Assembly: GCF_002764115.1 (NCBI RefSeq) | Contig: NZ_CP017941.1 | Location: 434,001 to 498,000 of the forward strand | DNA length: 64,000 bases | Direction of reading: 5' to 3' | From: Phyllobacterium zundukense | Lineage (GTDB): Bacteria; Pseudomonadota; Alphaproteobacteria; Rhizobiales; Rhizobiaceae | Shown here: one piece after another, positions 1 through 9,176 of the stretch | Layout: the number at the start of each line of letters is the position of its first letter | Numbering within the stretch: the first letter of the stretch is position 1 | Made by a program: the position numbers and the translations under genes | Notes under the pieces: generated by a model | Seen by the model: only the letters and a program-made list of their open reading frames with translations | Told to the model about the DNA's origin: nothing | Databases searched by the model: none

Positions 1-1316
1 TCGTCAAATCCGTTGGCGGTTCCACGACTCACTGGGCTGGCGCATCCCTGCGCTTTCAGGACCATGAATTCCAGGCCTTGACTCATTACGGCAAGGTCAA
101 GGGCGCCAACCTGCTCGACTGGCCGATCACCTTGGCGGAAATGGAGCCCTACTACGCCAAGGCAGAAGAAAAAATGGGCGTTACCCGCACAAACGGCATC
201 GCAGGTCTGCCTGGCAATAATAATTTCAAGGTCCTCAAGGCCGGTGCAGACAAGCTCGGCTACAAGGAATGCCATACTGGGAACATGGCCATCAACTCCG
301 CCGACCGCGATGACCGAATGTCGTGCCAACAGACCGGCTTCTGCTTTCAGGGCTGCAAATGGGGTGCAAAATGGTCAACGCTCTATACGGAAATTCCGAA
401 GGGCGAAAAAACAGGCAAGCTCGAAGTCCGTCCAAATTCGATGGTGCAGAAGATCGAGCACGACAAGAGCGGCAAGGTTAATGGCGTTCTCTACGTCGAC
501 AAGGACGGCAAGCAGCAATTGCAGAAAGCACGAGTCGTTGCCGTAGCCGGCAACTCGATCGAGAGCCCTCGCCTGCTGCTAAACTCCGAGTCGAACATGT
601 TTCCGGATGGGCTGGCTAACTCCTCCGGCCAGGTCGGCCGCAACTATATGCGCCATACGACTGGTTCGGTGTACGCGACCTTCGAAAAGCCCGTGCATAT
701 GTATCGCGGCACGACCATGGCCGGCATCATCCGTGATGAAGCGCGTCATGATCCGTCTCGAGGCTTTGTGGGCGGTTATGAGATGGAAACCCTGTCGCTC
801 GGCCTGCCGTTCATGGCTGCATTCCTCGATCCAGGCGGCTGGGGACGCTCCTTCACATCGGCGCTCGATCAGTACGTCAATATGGCCGGTCTGTGGATTG
901 TCGGCGAGGACATGCCGCAGGAAGACAACCGCATCACACTGCACAAGGATGAAAAGGACAAGTACGGCCTGCCCATCGCCAATGTAAACTTCAGCGATCA
1001 TCCGAACGACGTCGCCATGCGTGACCACGCGTACCAGCAAGGCCAGGCCCTATATCATGCGGTAGGCGCGACCCGGACCTTCCCAACGCCACCCTATCCT
1101 TCGACGCATAATCTCGGAACCAACCGCATGAGCGAGAAAGCGAAGGATGGCGTGGTCAACAAGTATGGTCAGAGCCACGACATCCAGAACCTCTTTGTGT
1201 CGGATGGCAGCCAGTTCACCACTGGTGGTGCGGAAAATCCTACTCTCACCATCGTTAGCCTTTCCATACGGCAGGCTGACTACATTGCAAAGGAGATGGC
1301 AGCGAAGACGATCTAA
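1..1316 (+). CDS. GMC family oxidoreductase, flavoprotein subunit (5' partial)
   Basis: The frame is already open at the window edge (first full codon at base 3), so the N-terminal FAD-binding glycine motif lies upstream; about 437 residues are visible. The visible part starts with GGSTTHWAG, typical of the gluconate/sorbitol-type membrane dehydrogenase large subunits, and ends with the GMC C-terminal signature (HNLGTNRM, then GGAENPTLTIVSLSIRQADY), which carries the catalytic His/Asn region. Family members oxidise sugar or polyol alcohols with FAD and usually pass electrons to a cytochrome c subunit at the periplasmic face. The partner subunits would lie upstream, outside the window. The substrate cannot be told from sequence. 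Confidence 0.9.
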   Translation, partial: VKSVGGSTTHWAGASLRFQDHEFQALTHYGKVKGANLLDWPITLAEMEPYYAKAEEKMGVTRTNGIAGLPGNNNFKVLKAGADKLGYKECHTGNMAINSADRDDRMSCQQTGFCFQGCKWGAKWSTLYTEIPKGEKTGKLEVRPNSMVQKIEHDKSGKVNGVLYVDKDGKQQLQKARVVAVAGNSIESPRLLLNSESNMFPDGLANSSGQVGRNYMRHTTGSVYATFEKPVHMYRGTTMAGIIRDEARHDPSRGFVGGYEMETLSLGLPFMAAFLDPGGWGRSFTSALDQYVNMAGLWIVGEDMPQEDNRITLHKDEKDKYGLPIANVNFSDHPNDVAMRDHAYQQGQALYHAVGATRTFPTPPYPSTHNLGTNRMSEKAKDGVVNKYGQSHDIQNLFVSDGSQFTTGGAENPTLTIVSLSIRQADYIAKEMAAKTI

Positions 1317-1842
1317 CGTGCGGTCAGCTCCGGCCCAGCGCTGACCGCACGACTATGTCATTGACGCAATTTTCCAACCGAGATTGCGTCATTGGCGTAT
1401 GTAATTGAGATGTCGATTTCTAGAACAGCTTACTACCGGTAGGCAAGGATTTGTTGATGCACAACGAATTGCCCTGGAACCGTTAAATCGAAATCAAGAT
1501 GACATTACGGGCTGGCTCCGTGCACGCCATACCTGCGGCTTGGTTGTCCCCAATGCTTCCAGTGTTCTCGCTTTGCGAACGTCTCATCGAAGTTTGATAC
1601 GCATGGCTGCATTTCTTGAAGATGTCTACACCTACAGTTGCAGGTAACCGTGCCCATTTTTCATGGCCTGCTATGACGCTATAACCTGTTCACTGCCGCA
1701 GGGGCATGCGAAGAACTGAATGCCTCATCCTTGCGCAAGGAATTGATAATGGCTGCGATCGTCTCGGTACCGGGTTTAACCGGTTTTGTCGCAAACGCTT
1801 CCGTAAGGGAAGGTGATCTATGTGTCGCACTGCACGCAATTA
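1317..1842. other. Intergenic, no convincing gene
   Basis: No credible complete gene was seen. A short ORF starts at ATG 1749 after an AAGGA ribosome-binding site and runs straight into the ISL3 element at 1843, so it may be the 5' stub of a gene cut by the insertion. Its roughly 31 codons resemble nothing I recognise. Confidence 0.4.
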
Positions 1843-1863
1843 GGTTCTTCCTCAATTTCTGTG
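1843..1863 (+). repeat. Left terminal inverted repeat of the ISL3 element
   Basis: This 21-bp end matches the reverse complement of 3517-3537 at 19 of 21 positions, with mismatches at positions 14 and 17. It overlaps the transposase stop codon. Confidence 0.8.
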
Positions 1864-3477
1864 ATTAAATGGCAGCATTCGCGCCCTCATAAGTTCTGGG
1901 CCGGCCCTGCCATACATGGCTCGCTTCAATGTCTTGAGACGATTGATCTGTCCTTCGGCCTGTCCGTTGCTCCAAAGGAGCTCGATTGCATTCTTGATGG
2001 CATCGATATCCCTGCGTAAAACACTGGCGAAACGCATGATTGCGATGAGATTGGTTTCGATGGCATCGTCAATCCATTCATCCAGCGCACTGGCATTTCT
2101 ACTACGCAAGATGCCGCTGAAGCGCATGGCCAAGCTCCGCATCTTGGCGAACGGCTCTGAGCCCTTCTTCAAGGCATCGACTTTTCTCGCTTGCCGGTTG
2201 GTCAGCAGGCCGCGCGGCTTTATGCACAAAGCTGCGGCAATAACGGAAGAAATTACATGGCCGGTATCAGGATCACGAACCGGTTCTAGAGCGCGCTCTT
2301 CCGTGGAAATATCGTCCGGCTGCCCCTTTTCGGCGTCGCGCCAAACCTTCAACAAGCGCTCCAGATTGGAACGACTGCCCGTGTAGCCGCGGTTCTTGAT
2401 GTCGTAGAAGAGATGACGTCCGATGCGGTTTCCATCCTTCCAGCATCCAGCCAGGAAAGCTTCAAAGTACAGTGGCGATGTCGGGTTCAATGCTGCCCGG
2501 CTCCTGTCCCGGGGTGCATTGGAAGTAAGCCAATTCGCGATGCTGCGGCGTTCATATCCGGTCCGTCTCGAAATCTCACTGTAAGAGAGACCCTGTTGGC
2601 GCAGTGCGTGAAGCATCTCGAAGATGTCCTGACGGGACTGCCTGTGCGCCATGCGGGCGCGGCGGCGCTGTGCAGTGGAGCTAACAATAGCATCTTCTGA
2701 CAAAATCGGCCTAACATGAGCGTGGCCGTAAAAGCTCATTTGTTCCTTGATCGCTGCCCTAAGATTTTGGACCAGATGAAACCGATCGGCCACCTGCCGG
2801 GCCTGCGGAGCACCCTCTCTGGCGGCCTGAGCATACAGGCCGCAGCGATCTCGGCTGATGACCTCGATAGCAGGGCGTTCTTGCAACCATGCTTTTGCGC
2901 TCTCAACGCTGCGGTCGTCCAGAACATCGACAACCGATCGTCGCTCGAGATCGACCATAATAGTGCCGTAGCGCGTAGCGTGCCGCCAGCTCCAATCATC
3001 AATGCCCACAACTCGGATATTGTCGGCTTGTCTGCAGGCCAGAGCGTCGCGCTTCAATTGTCGCAAGATCGTGTCGTCGCTGACCGGCATGCCGAGCCGA
3101 TGCATCAAGCACTCACCCGGGCGACCGCCCATGCTGTGGCCAATCAAGCCGACAATCTCATCCATCCTTGCTGTTCGGCGCGTGTAGGGTAAAGCAATCT
3201 TGGGCAACCGGTCTGCGAAGGTTCGCCGCCGGCATTTCCGGTGTCTGCACTGCCATCGATTCAGTGTGAGCTTAATTTTCACGACTTGGCCCTGAACGGG
3301 CAAGTCCTGGAGGCTGCGGTTGTGCCAGCCGTGCCGGTAACGGCTTCGCGTTCCACAATCCGGGCAGACTCCGATTGGTTTCGCAGCGGCGGAAACAACC
3401 CAGTTTCCTTCATCTTGAATAGTGATACCCAGAACTCTGACCCCTGGGCCGGGCGTCCATTTCGATTTCGTTCGCAT
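1852..3477 (-). CDS. ISL3-family transposase
   Basis: This is a full-length DDE transposase of about 541 residues. An N-terminal zinc-finger-like region has paired cysteines (CPDC, then CRHRKC) and is followed by basic residues for DNA binding. The catalytic core starts at GIDDWSWRH, typical of ISL3, continues through RYGTIMVDLE and the RDRCGLYAQAA segment, and ends in the Glu-containing QAEGQINRLK motif. An upstream GTG at 3519 lies inside the terminal repeat, so I prefer the ATG at 3477, although neither has a strong ribosome-binding site. No frameshift or stop is visible, so the element may still be active. Confidence 0.88.
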   Translation of the reverse strand: MRTKSKWTPGPGVRVLGITIQDEGNWVVSAAAKPIGVCPDCGTRSRYRHGWHNRSLQDLPVQGQVVKIKLTLNRWQCRHRKCRRRTFADRLPKIALPYTRRTARMDEIVGLIGHSMGGRPGECLMHRLGMPVSDDTILRQLKRDALACRQADNIRVVGIDDWSWRHATRYGTIMVDLERRSVVDVLDDRSVESAKAWLQERPAIEVISRDRCGLYAQAAREGAPQARQVADRFHLVQNLRAAIKEQMSFYGHAHVRPILSEDAIVSSTAQRRRARMAHRQSRQDIFEMLHALRQQGLSYSEISRRTGYERRSIANWLTSNAPRDRSRAALNPTSPLYFEAFLAGCWKDGNRIGRHLFYDIKNRGYTGSRSNLERLLKVWRDAEKGQPDDISTEERALEPVRDPDTGHVISSVIAAALCIKPRGLLTNRQARKVDALKKGSEPFAKMRSLAMRFSGILRSRNASALDEWIDDAIETNLIAIMRFASVLRRDIDAIKNAIELLWSNGQAEGQINRLKTLKRAMYGRAGPELMRARMLPFNHRN

Positions 3478-3516
3478 AAACGCAGATAGCAATGCGTCCG
3501 CTAACAGTCTGTTAAC

Positions 3517-3537
3517 CACACAATTTGAGGAAGAACC
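3517..3537 (-). repeat. Right terminal inverted repeat of the ISL3 element
   Basis: CACACAATTTGAGGAAGAACC is the inverted partner of 1843-1863. An alternative GTG start for the transposase overlaps it. Confidence 0.8.
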
Positions 3538-3713
3538 CCTTTAAGGGTAAAGCGACATTTGGCGATATTCGTAATTTCTCAGCATCTTTGTACAAACTCA
3601 CATGTTCAACTCCGCTTTACGTTGCGAATCTGATTGAGCTAGTTGCGCAGCGCAAGGCGACGACAGCAACTACCTCGACGGTTCAGGAAACTAAAACGCC
3701 CAGCGTCGATGCC

Positions 3714-3780
3714 ATGGCTGCTTTGCGCCCTCGATTTCGGCCGTAGTGCTGAGCTTGGCCGCTGCCCGAAAGCAGACGTC
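3714..3780. repeat. Intergenic repeat, copy 1 (about 67 bp, inverted ends)
   Basis: It begins TGGCTGCTTTGCGCC and ends GAAAGCAGACGTC. The two ends are roughly inverted with respect to each other and match the copies at 20105, 47817 and 60344. It lies in the gene-free stretch 3541-3891 between the IS and the monooxygenase gene. Nothing else was recognised in that stretch. Confidence 0.55.
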
Positions 3781-3891
3781 GCCAGCGATAGGGCCGGACG
3801 GCTTGATTACGATTTCTGCGTGTCTGCCTGGCCGTTTGGTATTGCATCCACTGATTCCAAAGGAGACGCCGCTCCTTCAGGCCGGATCGCG

Positions 3892-4191
3892 CTATACGAC
3901 TTCCACCGCCTCTAGTATCCACGCTGTTCGCTCGGCGAGTTCGGGGATCTTGGCCAGGTAAGACTGATAGTGGGACGTCATGCGGTGTGCCTCGACGGCG
4001 GCGGCGTCCTTATAGAGTTCATCGAGTACATAGCGCTCGCCATGTGTTCGGTCGCGCCAGACATCCCAGCGCAGATTGCCGGGCTCAGCCCGGCAAAGCG
4101 GTGCCATACCCACAAGCAATGTTCGTAGCTCTGCGGCCTTGCCAAGGTGGGCAGTGAGGATGGCAGTGATTTTCGTCGGGGTCTGCGTCAT
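3892..4191 (-). CDS. Putative quinol monooxygenase (ABM domain)
   Basis: The 99-residue protein consists of a single antibiotic-biosynthesis-monooxygenase (ABM) dimeric ferredoxin-like fold. It shows the usual order: an N-terminal beta strand (KITAILTAHLGKAAELR), a central PGNLRWDVWRD segment, the HMTSHYQSYLAKIP-like helix (here RMTSHYQSYLAK) and a C-terminal ELAERTAWILEAV strand. YgiN-type members oxidise quinols or protect against reactive carbonyl and quinone compounds, without a bound cofactor. The start follows AGGAG with good spacing. It lies upstream of the DJ-1/PfpI gene's 3' end on the same strand, within a set of redox and detoxification genes. A secreted relative is encoded at 21200-21628. 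Confidence 0.8.
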   Translation of the reverse strand: MTQTPTKITAILTAHLGKAAELRTLLVGMAPLCRAEPGNLRWDVWRDRTHGERYVLDELYKDAAAVEAHRMTSHYQSYLAKIPELAERTAWILEAVEVV

Positions 4192-4299
4192 TCTAGGACT
4201 CCTGCGAATACACGAGGGGAGAACTCGTGGACACGAGTTGCGGAGCTTTGAAGCTGCACTAACGACGCGTCATCGTCTTCAATGCAGCTTCTCATCAGA

Positions 4300-5100
4300 T
4301 CAGGCAGAGACCATCGCCCGGTCGAGTGCTTCGACAAGCTTAGCTGCAAGGGGATGATCGGATCGCGGGTTCTGGCCCGTGATGAGCTCTCGGTCCACGA
4401 TCACATGGGGGGAGAAGTCGACCGGATTCGTCGTGACCTCACCGCCGGCCATCCCCAATGCATCGGGCATTGTGAAATAGAGCTTGCCGTGAAGGACCTT
4501 CTCTTCGATTGGTTTCTCCTCGCTCCCGGAGAAAACCGTCATCTTGTAGCTCGCATACTGCCAGCCCTTGGCGAGTTCAGGCGCCTTGGAGACGTCTCCG
4601 GCAATCAATGCAGCCCGATACTCTTTTGCGCGCGGCAATGCGGCGAGAGAGGCTATGGGGCCGTGGCAAAGTAAGGCCGTCGGTTTTTGACGGGAATGAA
4701 AGTGGCGCAGGATCTCTCCGAGGTCTGCGTCCTGCATAAGATCGACCACCGGGGCTTGACCGCCTGGCACGAAGACGCCCGCATAGTCATCGAGACCGCC
4801 CACTATTACCGATCGCAATGTCCTGACGTCGTTCATCGCCGGATAGTCGTCGAAGAAAGCCCGGCCGCGCCTATAAGCCGCTTCGTTGCCGTCGAAATGC
4901 TGCGCAACGTCAGACACGGGGTCTATGTGCGGCTTTGTGCCGTTGGGCGTGGCCAACTCGATCTCGTATCCCGCGTCAACAAGTGCCATGGCTGGTACCA
5001 CTGTTTCGTTGAGATATTGGCCGGTCGGACCCGTTTCGCCCCCCTGAATTTCAATCCGGGTAGCATTTGACCCGACGATCAGAACTTTTCCCTTGCTCAT
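4300..5100 (-). CDS. Type 1 glutamine amidotransferase-like / DJ-1-PfpI family protein
   Basis: This 266-residue DJ-1/PfpI superfamily protein has the nucleophile-elbow cysteine in ALLCHGPIAS (Cys145) and an acidic residue in GGETGPTGQYLNE (Glu22), as in the larger Hsp31-like branch. That branch includes glyoxalase III (methylglyoxal to lactate) and protein or nucleotide deglycase-type enzymes, so a carbonyl-stress role is plausible but unproven. No signal peptide is visible, so it should be cytoplasmic. The ATG follows GAGGAG at good spacing. It is co-oriented with the ABM gene downstream and the exported hydrolase upstream (about 110-nt gaps), consistent with a short operon. Confidence 0.8.
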   Translation of the reverse strand: MSKGKVLIVGSNATRIEIQGGETGPTGQYLNETVVPAMALVDAGYEIELATPNGTKPHIDPVSDVAQHFDGNEAAYRRGRAFFDDYPAMNDVRTLRSVIVGGLDDYAGVFVPGGQAPVVDLMQDADLGEILRHFHSRQKPTALLCHGPIASLAALPRAKEYRAALIAGDVSKAPELAKGWQYASYKMTVFSGSEEKPIEEKVLHGKLYFTMPDALGMAGGEVTTNPVDFSPHVIVDRELITGQNPRSDHPLAAKLVEALDRAMVSA

Positions 5101-5210
5101 AGTATGCTCCTCACTCGATGTGAATTGGGGCGGCGCAGTCCGGTGGGGTCACGATGTCAGACCCCACCAAGAGTTATTCCCTAAGGAGAGACGTCCTCGT
5201 CCTGCCCCAT

Positions 5211-5966
5211 CTATCGGGCCGCCCTCACAATGATCTCCGCAACGGCTTCGGGATGAGACAGCATTGCGACATGGCCGGACGGTACTTCAACCATTTCAGC
5301 GTTCGCGGACTTCACCTGGTCCCTCTGCAACGCGGGGGAGATGATCTGGTCGTCCGTCGCCACAACCATGAAAGTCGGTTTGTCGCGCCAGGCGGGATGC
5401 TTGACGGGCGCGGTGGTGGCGCGCACGTGGAATCGGCCTTGTACGACTGCAACAAGCTCCTTTTCCTGCGGGGACAGGCCCGCCGCAAAGTACTTCGAAA
5501 TGCCGTCATCGGTAATCTTGAGGTACCCATCCTCGTCCTTGACGTAAGTCGTCCGGCTTTCCTGCTCCGGATACTTGGAGGCAACATCGACCAGGGATTG
5601 CCCAGCATCAGGAGCGTAGGCAGCCACATAGACCAATGATTTGACCTTCGGGTCACTACCCGCCTCCGTGATGACGACGCCGCCCCACGAATGACCGACG
5701 AGCACGACGGGGCCTTCGGCATCGCGGATTGCGCGCTTGGTGAAAGCCACGTCGCCCTCCAGGGACTCCAACGGATTCTGGACGGCGATCACGTTCAACC
5801 CGGCATCTTGCAAGGGTGGGATGACCTTCTGCCAGGACGAACCGTCTGCGAACGCGCCGTGAACAAGGACGACGGTCTTGGCCTGGGGATCGGCCGCGAT
5901 TGCGAAAGAGGAGGTGGATGCGAGAGCCACCAAGACGGAACAGATAGCTCGAAAGATTCTGGACAT
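5211..5966 (-). CDS. Exported alpha/beta hydrolase
   Basis: The protein has about 251 residues with a Sec signal peptide (MSRIFRAICSVLVALASTSS, cleavage near AIAAD). Its alpha/beta-hydrolase fold has oxyanion motif VLVHGAFADGSSW, nucleophile elbow GHSWGG (Ser93), an acid region in VVATDDQIISP and catalytic His in SGHVAM. This subgroup (the salicylate-esterase/hydroxynitrile-lyase-like 'HGAFADGSSW' group) is common in Proteobacteria as small periplasmic esterases. I chose the ATG at 5966 because GGAGGG precedes it and it opens the signal peptide; a longer frame to 6023 would bury that peptide. The substrate is unknown. Confidence 0.82.
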   Translation of the reverse strand: MSRIFRAICSVLVALASTSSFAIAADPQAKTVVLVHGAFADGSSWQKVIPPLQDAGLNVIAVQNPLESLEGDVAFTKRAIRDAEGPVVLVGHSWGGVVITEAGSDPKVKSLVYVAAYAPDAGQSLVDVASKYPEQESRTTYVKDEDGYLKITDDGISKYFAAGLSPQEKELVAVVQGRFHVRATTAPVKHPAWRDKPTFMVVATDDQIISPALQRDQVKSANAEMVEVPSGHVAMLSHPEAVAEIIVRAAR

Positions 5967-6211
5967 GCGATGCCCTCCGATGAACGATCCCTGTATACTC
6001 ATCCGGCCAGCCCACCCACGCACGTTAATTGTCGCTAAATTCCGCGATTGTGACGGGGCGGCGACTGTGAAGCCAAGTGCTATCCGGCTTTCCGTTCAGA
6101 GCCGTTTGTACCGGGAACCGGGCCAGTCTGTGGAATGTCGGAAAGCCGCACCGGACGGGGAATATTCGCCAATCAATCGCCGATCGGTCTCGGTGGAATC
6201 AGTGTACCCCT

Positions 6212-7795
6212 TCAGCCTCCCCCGGCGTTCGAAGTCGTGAGCAAGCTCAAGATGTCGGGATCTGCGTCGACAGTCCCGCTATCCGAGGAGAAAGCCGTGT
6301 TCGGACCGCACGGTAGAGGACACTGGGCACGATATGGAGCCTGCCGCTGTTCGACAAGCGGGCGCTCTCCGAAAGCAATGAGTTTGAACGCCGCATATGT
6401 CTTGGCGATGCCCGACAGTTTGAGTTGTGCAGGTCCTGTTCCCGGATGAAGTGAAAGGAGGGACTTGTCGATAAGATTGCCGATGGATTCGATGATATGT
6501 GCTTGCTCGAGGTCGTCGTCTTCCATCATTACGACGGCAGATTCCAGCGAGAACTCACCCGGGAATACCGACAGCCTCCTGAACACTCGTTGGTCCGTCT
6601 CAGACAGAAGCGCGTAGCTCCAATCCATCATCGCTTCCGCTGTCTGGTGGCGCGGGGCGGCGTACCGACTACCTCTCCATCGCAAGGCGAGTTGGTTGTC
6701 CAACAACTCCGCGATCCGGTCGAGGCCATATGGTTCCATGCGGCTCGCCACCAGTTCGATCGCAAGCGGATTGCCGTCCAGTCTCCTGCAAATGGCGGCG
6801 ATTGTCGCTGCCTGTTCGTCGACGAATGACTCCAGATGGCCGCTATCAACCGCACGCTCTACGAAAAGCTGGACTGCGGGCCAGAGTAACGCCTGTGCCG
6901 TTGTCAAGTGTCCTGTGTGCGGAGGAACGCCAAGCGGGCGGAGAATGTGGACGGCCTCGCCGGGCAAGCGGAGGGCTTCGCGACTCGTGGCGAGAATATG
7001 CACCCTGGCCGTCCGCTCAAGAAGCAAACCGACGATATCAGCCGCGGCGTCGATAACATGCTCGCAATTGTCCAGGATCAATAGGGCGCATCGTGAGGAC
7101 AGGTGGCCGATGACGTCCAAAATAACATCACTTTCCGAAAGGGCGATATCCAGGGCCGCGGCAATCGCTCTCGGTACAGCCGCTTCGTCGCGAACGGTGC
7201 TGAGGTCGATAAAATGCGCATGCTCGAACATGGGCAGGGCGTGGGCCACCAAAATGGACAGGGTCGTCTTTCCGATCCCTCCCGCGCCCACAATCGTAAC
7301 GAAACGGCGTTCAGAAACCATCTGCGAAAGTTTGGCTATGCTCTCGTCCCGGCCTATGGGATGGCTCAGGCGAGGTGGGAATTTCTTTGCAGTGCAACGA
7401 CCCGTGCAGGATGACTGACCGTAGTTCAATGGCAGATGCCAGGCCTGCGGCGACTCAGGTGCCTCATTCCATGTGACCGGGGCGACGAAGCTGTAGCCGC
7501 GACCCGCTACGCTAACGATGTAGCGATCGCCGTTTTCGCCACAGCCGATCTCGCGCCTCAGATGTGTCATCTGCACTCTTATGTTGGAGGCTTCCACATT
7601 GAGGCCAGGCCACGCGAACGCCATGAGTTCCTTGTGGGAAAGGACCTGTCCATGGCTCTGGACGAGAGCGACCAGCATGTCGAAGGCACGGCTGCCTATC
7701 GCAAGCAGCTCGTCGCCTCGATGGAGCACCCTTGCGGCCGGGTTCAACTGGTATGGCCCAAAGCCGAAAAAACCGTTTGTCGCGTGATATCCCAT
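6212..7795 (-). CDS. Winged-helix / NB-ARC ATPase transcriptional regulator, short form
   Basis: Of about 527 residues, 8-105 form an OmpR-type winged helix (FGFGPYQLNPAARVLHRG ... YIVSVAGRGYSF), followed by a STAND/NB-ARC ATPase with Walker A GAGGIGKTT near 170 and Walker B-like LLILDNCEHV. Paralogues at 9396-12248 and 23963-26905 add about 450 C-terminal residues of TPR-like repeats. This protein stops shortly after the ATPase, and no continuation was seen in other frames, so it is a natural short form or an old truncation. ATG 7795 follows GAGGG. Divergent to it is the flavin oxidoreductase at 8070, a likely target. Confidence 0.8.
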   Translation of the reverse strand: MGYHATNGFFGFGPYQLNPAARVLHRGDELLAIGSRAFDMLVALVQSHGQVLSHKELMAFAWPGLNVEASNIRVQMTHLRREIGCGENGDRYIVSVAGRGYSFVAPVTWNEAPESPQAWHLPLNYGQSSCTGRCTAKKFPPRLSHPIGRDESIAKLSQMVSERRFVTIVGAGGIGKTTLSILVAHALPMFEHAHFIDLSTVRDEAAVPRAIAAALDIALSESDVILDVIGHLSSRCALLILDNCEHVIDAAADIVGLLLERTARVHILATSREALRLPGEAVHILRPLGVPPHTGHLTTAQALLWPAVQLFVERAVDSGHLESFVDEQAATIAAICRRLDGNPLAIELVASRMEPYGLDRIAELLDNQLALRWRGSRYAAPRHQTAEAMMDWSYALLSETDQRVFRRLSVFPGEFSLESAVVMMEDDDLEQAHIIESIGNLIDKSLLSLHPGTGPAQLKLSGIAKTYAAFKLIAFGERPLVEQRQAPYRAQCPLPCGPNTAFSSDSGTVDADPDILSLLTTSNAGGG

Positions 7796-7843
7796 TTCGG
7801 TTGCCCTCAATGGCCCTGTCGTTGAGCGGTGAATCCACATAAG

Positions 7844-7903
7844 CCCATTTTTGATATTACCGGACCTTGCTCTCTGCGGAGGTTAAATCCGGTAAAAAAT
7901 GGG
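7844..7903. promoter_or_regulatory. Inverted repeat in the regulator/OYE divergent promoter region
   Basis: CCCATTTTT plus TTACCGG (7844-7863, interrupted by a few bases) faces CCGGTAAAAAATGGG (7889-7903). It lies between the divergent starts at 7795 and 8070, so it could be an operator for the neighbouring winged-helix regulator. This is an inference from position and symmetry only. Confidence 0.35.
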
Positions 7904-8069
7904 GGTGGGATCCGCTTGCCGCAGCATCAGCCTTGCGCTGGCGGCCGAGATTTCACTCGCTTTGACCACATTTTACGCACGGCCGAGGTACTTTCGGCTT
8001 AGATATCAATTCGCCGCCATTGCTGGTGCGAAGTCTCCGAAGCTGATCGAAGGGCATGGAGTGAAGTGA

Positions 8070-9176
8070 ATGTCCACCGCGGTTCTCTTCCAACCCATCA
8101 GAATACGAGGATTAAATCTCCTCAACCGCATCGTGATCGCGCCTATGTGCCAGTACTCTGCTGAAGACGGCTGTATGAACGAGTGGCATCTCATTCACCT
8201 CGGAAAGCTCGCATTATCTGGAGCGGCTTTGCTGACCATTGAGGCGACGGCGGTCGTGCCGGAGGGGCGTATCACTTATGCTGACGTCGGGTTGTGGAAC
8301 GAGCGGTGCTATGCGGCGATGGGACTTGTTCTTGAGAGCATACGTCGCTGGACGGACATGCCGATCGGGATACAGCTCAGCCATGCCGGCCGGAAGGCAT
8401 CGACTGAAGTTCCCTGGAAAGGTGGAGGACAGATACCACCGACCGAGGCACTGGGCTGGCAGACCGTTGCTCCGTCGGAGCTTAGGTACAGTAAAGGGAT
8501 GTTCCCCCCCGAATCCTTGGACAAGGAGGGTTTGAAGCGTGTTCGTGATGCATTCGCGACCGCCGCAAGACGCACCGCCAAGCTTGGCTTGGATTTGGTG
8601 CAGGTCCATGCCGCTCACGGATATCTCCTCCACCAGTTCCTCTCCCCGTTGAGCAATCGCCGTGGCGATGAGTACGGAGGATCCCTGGCTAATCGGATGC
8701 GTTTTCCCCTTGAAGTATTTGATGCCGTCCGCTCGGAGGTGCCTGCCGAGATGCCGGTCTCGATCAGGGTGTCCGCCACGGATTGGGTTGATGGAGGCTG
8801 GGACCTGGAGCAGACACTTCAATTCGCTGCGGAACTGCAGCGGCGCGGTTGCGACGCCATACACGTCTCCAGCGGCGGCTTGCACCCTGGTCAGTGCATC
8901 CCGGTCGGACCAGGATATCAGGTCCCGTTTGCCCGTACTGTCAAGAAAGAGGTCAAGATGCCGGTCGTCGCCGTTGGACTTATAACAGGCTTCGATCAGG
9001 CCGAAGCTATTGTTGGAACGGGCGACGCCGACATGGTGGCGCTCGGTAGGACAATCATCTTCGACCCGAACTGGCCATGGCATGCCGCAGCGGAGCTTGG
9101 CGGCAAGGTGCGCGTTCCTGCGCAATATCTGCGCTCCCAACCCAGCCGTTTCAGAGACCTGTTCGCGAACGAGTAA
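8070..9176 (+). CDS. NADH:flavin oxidoreductase, Old Yellow Enzyme family (YqjM-like)
   Basis: This 368-residue TIM-barrel flavoenzyme shows the YqjM/thermophilic-like OYE signature: APMCQYSAEDG with the redox-tuning cysteine (Cys27), the VHAAHGYLLHQFLSPLSN stretch with the substrate-binding His pair and FMN contacts, and the RRGDEYGGSLANRMRF motif. Such enzymes reduce activated C=C bonds of enals, enones or nitro compounds using NAD(P)H and FMN. The ATG follows GGAGTGAAGTGA. It is divergent from the short winged-helix regulator and followed by the long one on the same strand, so either could control it. Confidence 0.88.
   Translation: MSTAVLFQPIRIRGLNLLNRIVIAPMCQYSAEDGCMNEWHLIHLGKLALSGAALLTIEATAVVPEGRITYADVGLWNERCYAAMGLVLESIRRWTDMPIGIQLSHAGRKASTEVPWKGGGQIPPTEALGWQTVAPSELRYSKGMFPPESLDKEGLKRVRDAFATAARRTAKLGLDLVQVHAAHGYLLHQFLSPLSNRRGDEYGGSLANRMRFPLEVFDAVRSEVPAEMPVSIRVSATDWVDGGWDLEQTLQFAAELQRRGCDAIHVSSGGLHPGQCIPVGPGYQVPFARTVKKEVKMPVVAVGLITGFDQAEAIVGTGDADMVALGRTIIFDPNWPWHAAAELGGKVRVPAQYLRSQPSRFRDLFANE

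Larger units (their letters stand above)
1843..3537 (-). mobile_element. ISL3-family insertion sequence, complete
   Basis: About 1.7 kb bounded by imperfect terminal inverted repeats: left end GGTTCTTCCTCAATTTCTGTG (its first 13 bases match the right end exactly) and right end 3517-3537. One transposase gene fills the element, and its stop codon lies inside the left repeat. The flanking 8-mers (CGCAATTA and CCTTTAAG) are not identical, so no target duplication is visible; ISL3 elements normally make 8-bp duplications, so one flank may have been rearranged. Confidence 0.85.

Noticed and set aside
1405..1647. 80-codon plus-strand ORF
   Set aside because: No ribosome-binding site or family resemblance; intergenic.
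2487..3011. Other minus- and plus-strand ORFs inside the ISL3 transposase
   Set aside because: Shadows of the transposase; IS accessory genes are not expected in ISL3.
1843..3537. 8-bp target duplication for the ISL3 element
   Set aside because: CGCAATTA and CCTTTAAG are not identical, so no duplication can be claimed.
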